Positions 25,564 to 33,607 of a stretch of DNA of 53,577 nt are shown in pieces. The notes below the pieces were generated by a model. That model had not been told where the DNA came from. It ran no database searches and saw only the letters and a program-made list of their open reading frames with translations. The first letter of the stretch is position 1; every line of letters begins with the position of its first letter. The DNA comes from CAYVFC01 sp964450715 (GTDB lineage: Bacteria > Myxococcota_A > Polyangia > Polyangiales > JAFGIB01): contig CAYVFC010000047.1 of the NCBI GenBank assembly GCA_964450715.1, positions 1 through 53,577 of the forward strand, in the 5' to 3' direction. The position numbers were made by a program, and so were the translations under genes.

Positions 25564-26439
25564 TCAGCGAGCTTCGTACGCGCAGCGGAAGCCGAGATCC
25601 GGTCGGCTCTCGTCCTCTCGCACGCTGGCCCTCTGCGTCACGCGCAGCGTGAAGGAGGGTGAGCGCCAGCAGCCCCCGCGTATCGCGCGCTGCTCACCCC
25701 GGGCCGGTCCCACCGGGTCCACCCGCCCGGAGGTTTCGTAGGCATCGACCGCGTAGCGGTCAGCGGTGAGCTCCCATACGTTGCCCGCCATGTTGAAGAG
25801 ACCGAAGGCGCTGCGACCATCCGGGAACGCATCCACCGGCGCCGTGAACCGGTAGCCGTCGATCGCGTCCGGCTCCCCCTTGCCGGTACCGTGGTTGGCC
25901 ATCCGGCTGTTGTAGAACATGCCCCAGGGGAAGCGCCTCTGCAGCTGACCCCTGGCTGCCCGTTCCCACTCGGCCTCGGTCGGCAGCCTTCCGCCCCGGA
26001 ACTCGCAGTATTGCCGGGCCTGGTTCCAGGTCACTCCCACCACTGGAAGCCGCGCTCCGGCCAGACGTTCGTCGCTCGGCGCGATATGCGAGGGCGCACA
26101 CACGCTGGCCAGCACGCACTGACGGTAGGCGCGGTTGGAGACCTCGTAGCGGTCGATGCGAAAGCCGGCCACGAATACCCGATGCGCAGGTAGCTCATCG
26201 CGGAACATCTCGCCCTGGCAGCTATCGACGAGCTGGGGGTCCAGGGCACAGAGCTGGGCCACGTAGGCGATGTCCTCGTCGTCGCTACCCATGCGGAACC
26301 AGCCGGCCGGGATATCCACCACGGCGCCCGCGCCAACCGCAACCCGCGAGCGGTCCGCGACCAAGCCCCCGCAGAGCAGCGCGGCGCAGAGCAGAAGCAC
26401 GGGGCGCACCACGGGCTCGTATGGCTTGCGGTCGATCAT
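25564..26439 (-). CDS. Exported formylglycine-enzyme-like (SUMF1) protein without the Cys pair
   Basis: A 291-residue protein with an N-terminal hydrophobic signal and a complete FGE-sulfatase fold. The landmarks are VVDIPAGWFRMGSDDED, RIDRYEVSNRAYRQCV, LPTEAEWERAARG, FGLFNMAGNVWELTADRY and the LGFRCAYEAR end. True formylglycine-generating enzymes have two Cys in GGSxxCHxxYC. Here the stretch is RGGCWRSPSFTLRV, with Ser and Leu at those positions, so the copper-dependent oxidase activity should be absent. Many exported homologues serve as structural or C-type-lectin-like modules. Same strand as, and upstream of, the TPR-PEGA gene. Confidence 0.85.
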   Translation of the reverse strand: MIDRKPYEPVVRPVLLLCAALLCGGLVADRSRVAVGAGAVVDIPAGWFRMGSDDEDIAYVAQLCALDPQLVDSCQGEMFRDELPAHRVFVAGFRIDRYEVSNRAYRQCVLASVCAPSHIAPSDERLAGARLPVVGVTWNQARQYCEFRGGRLPTEAEWERAARGQLQRRFPWGMFYNSRMANHGTGKGEPDAIDGYRFTAPVDAFPDGRSAFGLFNMAGNVWELTADRYAVDAYETSGRVDPVGPARGEQRAIRGGCWRSPSFTLRVTQRASVREDESRPDLGFRCAYEAR

Positions 26440-26476
26440 CGGGTCCGTTTTTACCTCATCTGGAGGCGCATCTGGA

Positions 26477-26594
26477 GGGGTCGGAGTTAAGAAGTTAACA
26501 ATTTCGCGAATCTCGAAGCTGTCGAGATCGTTGGCTTCTCTGCTTCAGCCGTTCGACGGCGTAACGAAGTTCTTAACTTCTTAACTCCGACCCC
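26477..26594. repeat. Long palindrome with GGGGTCGGAG ends
   Basis: Arms of 30 nt (26477-26506 and 26565-26594) form an inverted repeat with two mismatched positions. The outer end is GGGGTCGGAGTTAAGAAG and the inner part is TTAA-rich. The centre has a second palindrome (TCTCGAAGCTGTCGAGA, 26511-26527). It fills the space between the SUMF1-like gene and era, ending 17 nt before the era start. Same architecture as 653-885 and 52694-52830. Confidence 0.8.
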
Positions 26595-26611
26595 TGTTAA
26601 AATGCCCGCCC

Positions 26612-27565
26612 ATGCCCCTGTCCGAAAAATCCGACGACTCTCCTCGCAGCGGGCCGTGCGCCATCGTCGGTAGGGCCAACGCGGGCAAGTCCACTCTGCT
26701 GAACACGCTGCTGGGCTGCAAGCTGGCCATCGCCACGCCCCGGCCCGGCACCACGCGCACCCGCATCCTGGGCGTCTACGTTTCCGATAGCCCGCCCACC
26801 CAGATCGCCTTCGTGGACACGCCCGGGCTGCAGCGGCCGCGCGGAGCGCTGGGCCGGGCGCTGATGCAGAGCGCGCGCCAGGGATTGCTGGAGGCGGAGG
26901 TCGTGCTGCTGGTCAGCGAGATCGACCCGCGGCAACCCGACGAAGCGGACGGGGTGCTGGCGCGCGAGGAGAAACGGGTGCTCGAGCTCGCGCGCGACCG
27001 CGAGCTACCGGTGGTGCTGGCCGTCAACAAGATCGACCGGCTGCGCGACAAGCAGCTGCTGCTACCGCTCATCGACGCCTGTAGGGAGCGCTATGACTTC
27101 GCGGCCATCGTGCCCATCTCGGCTCTCAAAGCGGACAACACCCGGGCGCTGGTCCGCACCATCCGCGAGCAGTTGCCCGAGGGCCTGAGATACGACGCTG
27201 AAATGCTCACGGACAAGCCCGAGCGCTTCTTCGTCGCCGAGCTGGTGCGCGAGGCCGCCATGATGCAGACCGGGCAGGAGATCCCCTACTGTCTCGGGGT
27301 TTACGTGGACAGCTTTCGCGACAAGCAGCGGCTGACCAGCATCTCGGCGGTCATCGTGGTCGAGAAGCAGGCGCACAAGGGTATCCTGATCGGCAAGGGG
27401 GGGCGCAAGCTCAAGAGCATCGGCACCGCGGCCCGCGGGCAGATCGAGCGCTTTCTGGGACGTAAGGTCTATCTAGAGCTGTTCGTGAAGGTCAGGGAAG
27501 GCTGGACCGAGGCGCCGGCCGAGGTGCGCCGGCTGGCAGTGGAGAGCACCGGCTCGGACGACTGA
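26612..27565 (+). CDS. era: GTPase Era
   Basis: A 317-residue Era, the GTPase that binds 16S rRNA during 30S assembly. G1 GRANAGKST, G3 DTPG, G4 NKID and G5 SALKADN are all intact. The C-terminal KH domain with the GKGGRKLKSIG loop and ARGQIERFLGRKVYLELFV is complete. The start lies 17 nt after a long palindrome, which leaves no room for a normal promoter between them. Transcription must start inside or beyond the repeat. Confidence 0.96.
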   Translation: MPLSEKSDDSPRSGPCAIVGRANAGKSTLLNTLLGCKLAIATPRPGTTRTRILGVYVSDSPPTQIAFVDTPGLQRPRGALGRALMQSARQGLLEAEVVLLVSEIDPRQPDEADGVLAREEKRVLELARDRELPVVLAVNKIDRLRDKQLLLPLIDACRERYDFAAIVPISALKADNTRALVRTIREQLPEGLRYDAEMLTDKPERFFVAELVREAAMMQTGQEIPYCLGVYVDSFRDKQRLTSISAVIVVEKQAHKGILIGKGGRKLKSIGTAARGQIERFLGRKVYLELFVKVREGWTEAPAEVRRLAVESTGSDD

Positions 27566-27583
27566 TCGCGGCGCGCCAAGCGC

Positions 27584-27816
27584 TGTCATTTCGAGGATCC
27601 GTAGGCGACGAGAAATCTCTAAGAGGGTGTTTAAAAAACGCCTCCTGTCGTCTTTCGCGCGGGACGGCCCGATCTGCTGCGTTGGTCCTCCTCGAAATAG
27701 CCCCGCTATTTCTCGTCGTCGCGCCTTGCATCTCGGGCCGTCGCGCTCCGAAATACTCGGTCGGCGCTTTTCAAACACCCTCTATTGCGAGATTTCTCGC
27801 TTCTCTCGAAATGACA
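27584..27816. repeat. Nested palindromes: copy B of the core-hairpin family inside a TGTCATTTCGAG palindrome
   Basis: The inner element (27622-27783) has arms AGAGGGTGTTTAAAAAACGC and its near-complement, plus the family core CCTCCTCGAAATAGC...GCTATT (27689-27712). Its reverse complement aligns with copy A over CGGAGCGCGACGGCCC and GGCGCGACGACGA. The outer sequence TGTCATTTCGAGG...GCGACGAGAAATCTC (27584-27619) recurs inverted at 27787-27816 directly outside the inner element. This is what is expected if the inner element inserted into the loop of an older palindrome. It lies between the convergent era and ppi genes. Confidence 0.85.
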
Positions 27817-27839
27817 TATTCGCTACCGGTTTCGCGAAC

Positions 27840-28859
27840 TTACCTCTTCGCGGCGTCGCCCGCCGGCGGCGCCGGGCTTTTCGGCCGTTCGCGGGGGAAG
27901 CCGGGGCGGATGTTCTGGCCCGGCCGACCCGTCTCGATGACGATGGGCTCGACCAGCTCGGGCTTGACCTCGGGCTCGTACTTCTTCCTCAGGTCGGCTA
28001 CCAGCTTCTCGATCGCCTTCTCTCTGTTCTCGCGCCAGATCCGCTTGCGGATCTTGGATGCCACTCCCTTGAGCGGGCGCTTCGACTCGGGACGATGCCC
28101 GGTCAGCTTGATCACGTTCCATCCCCCCTCGCTTTCGACGGGCTCGGCCGCCACCTCCCCCAGCTCGCGCAGCTTGAAGGCGGCCTCGACGATGGCCGGA
28201 TCGATGCTTGGCTCGCGTTCTCCGCGCCGTATCCCCTTCTCGTCGAAGTAGAGCAGATCCCCGCCCCTGAACCGCGTCTCCTGGTCGAGGCTGTGCTCGC
28301 GCGCCAGCTCGCGGAACCCGGCCATGTCGGCCTCTCCGGCCTTCGCTAGCAACGCTGCCGCTTTCTCGCGCGTCTCCAGCAGGATGCGGTTGACCCGGCG
28401 CGTTTCCGGCCGCTCGAACTCCGAGAGGTTGGCCTTGTAGTACTGCTCGAGCTCGGATTGCGTGACGGAGTCGGGCGTGACCTTCTCGTCGATCTGCTTC
28501 TTCAGCATGGCCTGCACCGCGCTCTTCTTCACCGCTTCGACCACCTCGGGGTCGCGGTCGTAGCCCCGCCGCCGCGCCTCGCGGGCGAGAAGCTCGAAGC
28601 TCAGACGCTTTTCCAGCGCCGCCTCGCGCTGCCGGGGCAGCGCATAGCGCACGCGCAGGTAGTGGCTCTGCTGGTTCAGCTCGTCCTCGAGCTCGCCCAC
28701 GGTGATCCGGCCGTCGCTGAAGCGGGCCAGTACCTGGCGTCGACGCTCCTGCTCCGTCTCTTTGTTCGCCGGTTGGGCCGAGGCAGCTACGGCCGCCAGC
28801 GCCGACAGGACCAGCAGTGGCCAGCGTTTACAGATCCCCCGAAGCGTTGCCGTGCTCAC
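27840..28859 (-). CDS. Parvulin-type peptidyl-prolyl isomerase, SurA-like
   Basis: A 339-residue exported chaperone with a signal peptide (LLVLSALAAVAASAQP) and an N-terminal SurA-like helical region (RITVGELEDELNQQSHYLRV; REARRRGYDRDPEVVEAVKK). A parvulin domain occupies about residues 155-258: RRVNRILLETREKAAALL, FRELAREHSLDQETRFRGGD and GGWNVIKLTGHRP. A Pro-rich C-terminal tail follows. It probably assists outer-membrane protein folding, consistent with the outer-membrane protein gene immediately upstream on the same strand (21-nt gap). Confidence 0.9.
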   Translation of the reverse strand: MSTATLRGICKRWPLLVLSALAAVAASAQPANKETEQERRRQVLARFSDGRITVGELEDELNQQSHYLRVRYALPRQREAALEKRLSFELLAREARRRGYDRDPEVVEAVKKSAVQAMLKKQIDEKVTPDSVTQSELEQYYKANLSEFERPETRRVNRILLETREKAAALLAKAGEADMAGFRELAREHSLDQETRFRGGDLLYFDEKGIRRGEREPSIDPAIVEAAFKLRELGEVAAEPVESEGGWNVIKLTGHRPESKRPLKGVASKIRKRIWRENREKAIEKLVADLRKKYEPEVKPELVEPIVIETGRPGQNIRPGFPRERPKSPAPPAGDAAKR

Positions 28860-28880
28860 CCGCGTTTCTCCCTTTCCGGC

Positions 28881-29717
28881 TCAGGTATCGAAACCGACGT
28901 GGGCCGACAGCCCGAACCAGAGCTGTACGATCCCGTAGGCCAGCTCCAGCTTCAGCGCCAGGTGCGGATCAGGCTCGAAGCGCAGCGCCAGGTGCGGGAT
29001 GGAGGGGAAGCCCATCACCGCCGGGACGCGCTCCTCGATCACCCCATAGTGCTCACCCCTTTCGTCGTATGGATCGGTGGGCAGCCCGCTGCGGGTAAGG
29101 TCGCAGTATTGCGGGTTCGGGTCGAGGCGACCGTTGCAGGGCCGCCACTCGCCGCTCGCGTCGGGATAGGCCTCGGTCCGCTTCAGCTCGCCGGTGACGA
29201 TGCCAAAGTCGAGCCCGAAGCCGTACTCGATCGCTATCCAGCTCTCCAGCTGGGTGGACCAGAGCAGCGAGGCGGTGACCTTGGCCAGGCCCAGGTTGCC
29301 ATCCACGTACTCCGTATCCTCGTCCGGGTCGCCCTTGTCGCGGTAGGGGCCCTCCGCCGCATAGCTGATGTAACCCAGGCCGAAGACCACGCTCATCCCG
29401 CTCGACAGGCGATGGGTGGCTACCAGGTTGAAGCCGGGGGAGAACACGGCCGGGGCCTCGTCCAGGAACAGCAGCTGAAACAGCGGCGGAACCCAGTTCA
29501 TCCGCCCTTGCGCTCCGACGAACCAGGTGATGGGAGGCTCGGGGTGCGGCGATCCTTGCTCGAAGTCTCCTTGCTCTGGCGCGTCGCTTGTATCCGCGGA
29601 TAACCCGGCCGGGTCGGGTGCCTGCTCGTCGGCTACCGCTTCCTCGGATTGCGCTAGGGCTGCAGTCGTCGTGCACAGGGCGATGGTTAGGTAGCAGATG
29701 ATTGACAGTCGACGCAC
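28881..29717 (-). CDS. Putative outer-membrane beta-barrel protein
   Basis: A 278-residue exported protein with signal peptide IICYLTIALCTTTAALAQ, an acidic N-terminal spacer, then alternating hydrophobic/aromatic strands (SSGMSVVFGLGYISYAAEGP; WIAIEYGFGLDFGIVTGEL; HLALKLELAYGIVQLWFGLS), as in small outer-membrane barrels. An extracellular-loop-like Cys pair (CNGRLDPNPQYC) may form a disulfide. The GTG start at 29717 is set by GGAGGAG upstream; the ATG at 29756 has none. Cotranscribed with the parvulin gene. Confidence 0.7.
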   Translation of the reverse strand: MRRLSIICYLTIALCTTTAALAQSEEAVADEQAPDPAGLSADTSDAPEQGDFEQGSPHPEPPITWFVGAQGRMNWVPPLFQLLFLDEAPAVFSPGFNLVATHRLSSGMSVVFGLGYISYAAEGPYRDKGDPDEDTEYVDGNLGLAKVTASLLWSTQLESWIAIEYGFGLDFGIVTGELKRTEAYPDASGEWRPCNGRLDPNPQYCDLTRSGLPTDPYDERGEHYGVIEERVPAVMGFPSIPHLALRFEPDPHLALKLELAYGIVQLWFGLSAHVGFDT

Positions 29718-29804
29718 GATGCTCTCCTCCGTTACCGGGTCGGATCCGTTGGACAAGCCGAATAGTTACCCGTCGCGCGTGCCCATGTAAAGCTCGGGCG
29801 CCTT

Positions 29805-29906
29805 GGGGTACGGGTTTTGGAAATCCCGCCATTGCCGGCTGCAACCGTTTGCGGAGCTACACCGCTCGCAACCGAGATCGGGCGGGATTTCCAAAACCCG
29901 TACCCC
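29805..29906. repeat. Perfect 26-bp inverted repeat between rseP and the outer-membrane protein gene
   Basis: Arms 29805-29830 and 29881-29906 are exact complements (outer end GGGGTACGGGTTTTGG). The 50-nt centre holds a second imperfect hairpin, TTGCGGAGCTACACCGCTCGCAA (split by its loop). It starts 14 nt after the rseP stop codon and precedes the promoter region of the next gene. The general plan matches the core-hairpin family, but the core sequence is different. Confidence 0.8.
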
Positions 29907-29920
29907 GGTAACGCGGGGAG

Positions 29921-30961
29921 TTAGAAATACCTGCCGCAGTCCTGGACGGTGACCATCACCATCAGGCCGAGCAGGAAGAGCAGGCCCACGGAGTGGATGA
30001 GCGCCTCGACCTTCTCGTTGGGCCTCTTTTTCAGCACCAGCTCGAAACCCAGAAAAACCAGCCTCCCCCCGTCCAGGGCCGGAAAGGGTAGCAGGTTCAA
30101 CATGCCGAGCGCCACCGAGATGACGATCAAGATCCAGACGAAGTCGGCCACCCCTTTTTCCGCCTGCTCGACCACCAGCTTGCCCATGCCCAGCGGACCG
30201 GTCAGCCCCTCGGTCGAGCCGCTGCTCATCATCTTCGCCAGGCCGGCCAGATTGAGAAGGGAGATCTTCAGCGGGAGGATCGCCGCGTTTATCACCGCGT
30301 CCCCCACCGGCAGCCGGACGTATGTGCGTTTGACCCGGGGGCCCACCCCGATCATGCCGTGGCCGCCGACGTTGCGGACCGGCGTTACGGACATGGTGAT
30401 GATCTCGCCCTGCCTTTGCACCACGTACTTCGTGCCCTGGCCAACGCGGGGCCGGGTCGCCTCCTGTAACTGCTCGAAACGCTCGATGCGCTTTCCGTTC
30501 ACCTCGACGATAACGTCTCCGGGCTTGATCCCCGCCTTTGCCGCCGGCATGGACTTCAGCACTTCGCCCACCACCACCGGGCTCACCGGCTCCTCGCTAG
30601 GCCAGGAGACGATGCCGAGCAGGAAAATCATGATGGAGGCGGCCAGGTAGTTGGCGAACGATCCGGCGAAGATGGTGGCGATACGGGCGAAGATCCCCTT
30701 GTTGGCGTACAGGCCGGGATCGTCCGGGTCTACTTTTTCGGCCGGATTCATGCCGGCGATGAGCACGTAGGCTAAAAAGGGGATGGCCCCGATCTGGAAG
30801 ACCGTATCGCTTCCCTTGGGCTGATAGCGCACCAGCGACGGTCCGAAACCGATGCTGAAGCGAAGCACCCGCATGCCGAAGGCGCGGGCGGTCACGTAGT
30901 GGCCGGCCTCGTGCACCACGATGAGCAGGGAGATGCCGACTATGGCTACCAGGATGAGCAC
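29921..30961 (-). CDS. rseP: Site-2 protease RseP
   Basis: A 346-residue intramembrane zinc metalloprotease (M50) with HEAGH in the first transmembrane helix (about residue 17), the GIFARIATIFAGSFANYL helix, and one PDZ domain (AGIKPGDVIVEVNGKRIE). The third metal ligand motif is NLLPFPALDGGR. It cleaves membrane-bound anti-sigma factors in envelope stress signalling. Only one PDZ domain is present, as in many non-enteric RseP. The GTG start gives a normal N terminus. No dxr or bamA is adjacent on this side. Confidence 0.94.
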   Translation of the reverse strand: MLILVAIVGISLLIVVHEAGHYVTARAFGMRVLRFSIGFGPSLVRYQPKGSDTVFQIGAIPFLAYVLIAGMNPAEKVDPDDPGLYANKGIFARIATIFAGSFANYLAASIMIFLLGIVSWPSEEPVSPVVVGEVLKSMPAAKAGIKPGDVIVEVNGKRIERFEQLQEATRPRVGQGTKYVVQRQGEIITMSVTPVRNVGGHGMIGVGPRVKRTYVRLPVGDAVINAAILPLKISLLNLAGLAKMMSSGSTEGLTGPLGMGKLVVEQAEKGVADFVWILIVISVALGMLNLLPFPALDGGRLVFLGFELVLKKRPNEKVEALIHSVGLLFLLGLMVMVTVQDCGRYF

Positions 30962-31044
30962 GGCGTCTAGTAAACGGTCTGTGCGATGATCACGACCGCC
31001 TGTTTCATTAGCTCAGGTTGTGGCACCTGTACAGCCGACCGCTT

Positions 31045-31536
31045 CTACTGCTCCGCGTCGCCGTTCTCGGCTCCGGGATCGTCGCCCTGGTCTTGCTCCT
31101 CCGAGGTGACTACCATCTCGTCCAGGCGGATCTCGACCTCGGCCGCTTCGAGCTCATCTACGGCGGGCTCGGCCTCGCCCTGTTCCGGTCCGGCTCGGCT
31201 GGCCGAAGCGGCCGGCTCGGGCTCGGGGGCGAAGGCCAGGTTCCATAGCAGGCCGATGCCCAGACCCACCACCGTGCAGATCGCCAGAAAGCCGACGATC
31301 TGCGCGAGCTTGGGCCTCGGCAAACGGCGGCGGCGCGAAGGCAGCGGCGGCGGCACCGCTCCGCTGGGCCGGGGCGGTGCTTGCGGTCCGCCCGAGGCGG
31401 CCGTGTCCGCCGCCGGACCGTACGCGCTCCCTGAGCTATCGCCATCCGTCCCGCTCGGGTTCTGACAGGCCTCAATCTCGGCCTCGGATACCTCCATAGC
31501 GCCGCCGGTTCCTGGTTTCTGGTCGGATTCGCTCAT
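31045..31536 (-). CDS. Small single-pass membrane protein, unknown
   Basis: A 163-residue protein with a Gly/Ser/Pro-rich N-terminal half (PPRPSGAVPPPLPSRRRR), one transmembrane helix (LAQIVGFLAICTVVGLGIGL) and an acidic C-terminal tail. No family recognised. The start ATG at 31536 (MSESDQ) is chosen over one six codons upstream. It lies upstream of rseP on the same strand with an 83-nt gap. Confidence 0.55.
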   Translation of the reverse strand: MSESDQKPGTGGAMEVSEAEIEACQNPSGTDGDSSGSAYGPAADTAASGGPQAPPRPSGAVPPPLPSRRRRLPRPKLAQIVGFLAICTVVGLGIGLLWNLAFAPEPEPAASASRAGPEQGEAEPAVDELEAAEVEIRLDEMVVTSEEQDQGDDPGAENGDAEQ

Positions 31537-31684
31537 GACCTGGATCAGGCACAATTCCTCATTCGGTTTTTTCTGTCAAACCACATGCCGGGGGCGGGAC
31601 ACAAAGAGAGCGCACGCCCCCGGTAAACCGCGCCCGCGGGTGTTGACAAGCGCGCACGGGGACACAGCTTGTCTTTAACAGAGG

Positions 31685-32749
31685 GTGACGATGGATCAAG
31701 CCGGGATGAATCGAAACAAGAAGATGATCGATATCGTTTACACGGCGGATGCCTTTTCGCGGTCGGACGAGGATAGCGATGCGCTGTTCTACGCCCGCGA
31801 CCGCTTGGTCGACCACCTGGACGCCGAGGCGCTGCGCACGGTCGAGAAGGTCATCGGCGATCTGGTGATCGAGCAGCAGCCCGCGATTCTCGACCTGATG
31901 GCGAGTTGGAATTCGCATCTGCCCGACAAGCTCGAGCCCTGCCGGCTGACGGTGCTGGGGCTGAACGACCGGGAGCTGGTGGCCAACCCGAAGGCGCATA
32001 TACGGGTGGTCCGCGATCTCAACGCCGACCCGCGCCTGCCCTTTGCCGACGACAGCTTCGACGTCGTGCTCAACATCGTGTCGGTGGAATACCTGGTCCA
32101 TCCCTTCGAGGTCTTCCGCGAGGTCGAGCGTGTGCTCAAGCCGGGCGGGTTGTTTCTGGTCATCTTTTCCGACCGCTTCTTCCCGCAGAAGGTGGTGAAG
32201 GTCTGGCGGGAGGCCAATCCCGAGGAGCGGTTGTTTCTGGTCAACGACTTCTTCCAGGCGGCCGGTTTCGAGCCGCCCGGCTTTTTCGTCTCCGAGGGCA
32301 GGCCTCGGCCGGCCGACGACAAGTATGCCGCGCTGACCTCGGTGTCCGATCCGGTTTATGCGGTGTATGCCGAGAAGGCGGGCGGCGACCCGGCGCGGCC
32401 GCGGCGGCCCCACCCCCAGGAGCCGAGCCGGACCGAGATCGACCGCGCGACGGTCGAGGCGCGCAAGAAGAAGGTACGCGAGACGCTCCGCTGTCCCTAC
32501 TGCGAGCAGAAGCTGGTCAAGTACGATGTCCCGCAGACCCCGTTCACCGAGTGGGACTCGGAGTACGTCTACGTTTGCCTGAATCAGACCTGCTCATACC
32601 TGCTGAACGGATGGGCGACCATGCGCGAGCAGGGCAACCTCGGGTTCTCCTATTGCCTGATGTACGACCCGAACCACGACTATTTCCGGGCTATTCCCGT
32701 GCCCTCGGTGACCGCCATGAAGCACTACCTGGTCGCTCCGCGCGGGTAG
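31685..32749 (+). CDS. Class I SAM methyltransferase fused to a zinc-ribbon C-terminal domain
   Basis: A 354-residue protein. The methyltransferase half (about 15-235) has motif I as LDLMASWNSHLP rather than GxGxG. It continues with DLNADPRLPFADDSFDVVLN (acidic adenine-binding and motif IV region), VSVEYLVHPFEVFREV and RVLKPGGLFLVIFSD. The C-terminal part (about 265-354) carries CPYCEQKL...CLNQTCSY, a four-Cys zinc ribbon, and a conserved aromatic segment. The substrate is unknown; the DLMASWxSHLP clade is widespread but uncharacterised. Either of two ATGs six bases apart could start it. Confidence 0.8.
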   Translation: MTMDQAGMNRNKKMIDIVYTADAFSRSDEDSDALFYARDRLVDHLDAEALRTVEKVIGDLVIEQQPAILDLMASWNSHLPDKLEPCRLTVLGLNDRELVANPKAHIRVVRDLNADPRLPFADDSFDVVLNIVSVEYLVHPFEVFREVERVLKPGGLFLVIFSDRFFPQKVVKVWREANPEERLFLVNDFFQAAGFEPPGFFVSEGRPRPADDKYAALTSVSDPVYAVYAEKAGGDPARPRRPHPQEPSRTEIDRATVEARKKKVRETLRCPYCEQKLVKYDVPQTPFTEWDSEYVYVCLNQTCSYLLNGWATMREQGNLGFSYCLMYDPNHDYFRAIPVPSVTAMKHYLVAPRG

Positions 32750-32827
32750 GGTGTGCGCAGCACCGCTCCGACCGCCGAAATCGGCCGCTACACGCCGCGA
32801 CCGCCAGCAGTCGCCGGAACCGTGCAT

Positions 32828-33310
32828 TCAGTTCGGCCCGCCTCCCCGCACCTGACCCGGGGTCTTGCCGGTCAGCACCGCGTACTCGCGCTCGAAGCGC
32901 AGCCGGTGCCGTGATTCCTCCTCTGCCAGGAAAGTAAAGGTCTGCTGCAGCTCCTCGTCGTCCACCTCGCGCGCCAGATCCGAGTACAGGTGGTAGGCGG
33001 CCGCCTCCTTTTTCATGGCCACCACCAGCGATTGCGCGTAGTCGAGGTTGTCGTAGCTCGGCACGTCCGGGATGTAGTCGCTCAGGTTGAGCTTTAGCGC
33101 CTTCTTTCCGCTTTCGGGGAGCTTGCCCCCTTTCAGCACGGCCTTCAGCCGAGCCTCGTGCCCCTGCTCCTCTCGTACCAGGCCCTCGAACAGCGCCCGC
33201 ATCTCCGCGTTGGGCGCCTTGCCGGCCAGGTCTGTGTAGAAGCGCACCGACTGCTGCTCGTTGTCGATGGCGAAGTCCAGCGCTTCCATGGCGAGAATTC
33301 CCAGGCTCAT
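32828..33310 (-). CDS. Rubrerythrin-like ferritin-family protein
   Basis: A 160-residue four-helix di-iron protein. Helices carry FAIDNEQQSVRFYTDLA, VREEQGHEARLKAV, MKKEAAAYHLYSDLA and LAEEESRHRLRFE, giving the two ExxH motifs and extra Glu ligands of rubrerythrins. The C-terminal rubredoxin domain is absent, so it needs an external electron donor. It probably reduces peroxide or buffers iron under oxidative stress in an anaerobe. The start at 33310 is placed by GGGGGGAGGAGGG upstream. Divergent from the MBL hydrolase across a spacer with a 14-bp palindrome. Confidence 0.88.
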   Translation of the reverse strand: MSLGILAMEALDFAIDNEQQSVRFYTDLAGKAPNAEMRALFEGLVREEQGHEARLKAVLKGGKLPESGKKALKLNLSDYIPDVPSYDNLDYAQSLVVAMKKEAAAYHLYSDLAREVDDEELQQTFTFLAEEESRHRLRFEREYAVLTGKTPGQVRGGGPN

Positions 33311-33439
33311 CGCATTTCCCTCCTCCCCCCGATCGAGCAAGAGCGATGCCAATCCGCGTTTATAGGCGGATTTTCTCCTCTTGCACCGGTTTTCGCCCGG
33401 TTTGCGGCGTCTCAAGGCAGCGGTGGATGATACAGGCGA

Positions 33440-33453
33440 TGTCTCGCGAGACA
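33440..33453. promoter_or_regulatory. 14-bp perfect palindrome in the rubrerythrin/MBL divergent region
   Basis: TGTCTCGCGAGACA is a perfect palindrome in the 297-nt spacer between divergent genes, about 130 nt from rubrerythrin and 155 nt from the MBL gene. It could be a binding site for a dimeric regulator controlling either gene. I see no clear -35/-10 pair next to it. Confidence 0.45.
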
Positions 33454-33607
33454 GACACCGGGGCTGGACAGCCGCGGGCGAAACGGGATATCCCGTAGTA
33501 TTCGTGGCTGACGGAGGACCGGAAAACCGAGATTCCGGGCGGTGCGACGAATGCCCGAGCGCGGCCGGTCGGCTTTGCCCCGGCGCGATGACGAAGAGAA
33601 CAGAGCT

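Noticed and set aside
22960..25741. Long plus-strand open frames (484 and 647 codons) opposite the repeat lipoprotein and TPR-PEGA genes
   Set aside because: They are GC-skew shadows. The minus-strand products have signal peptides, domains and repeats; the plus-strand translations have no recognisable domain and biased composition.
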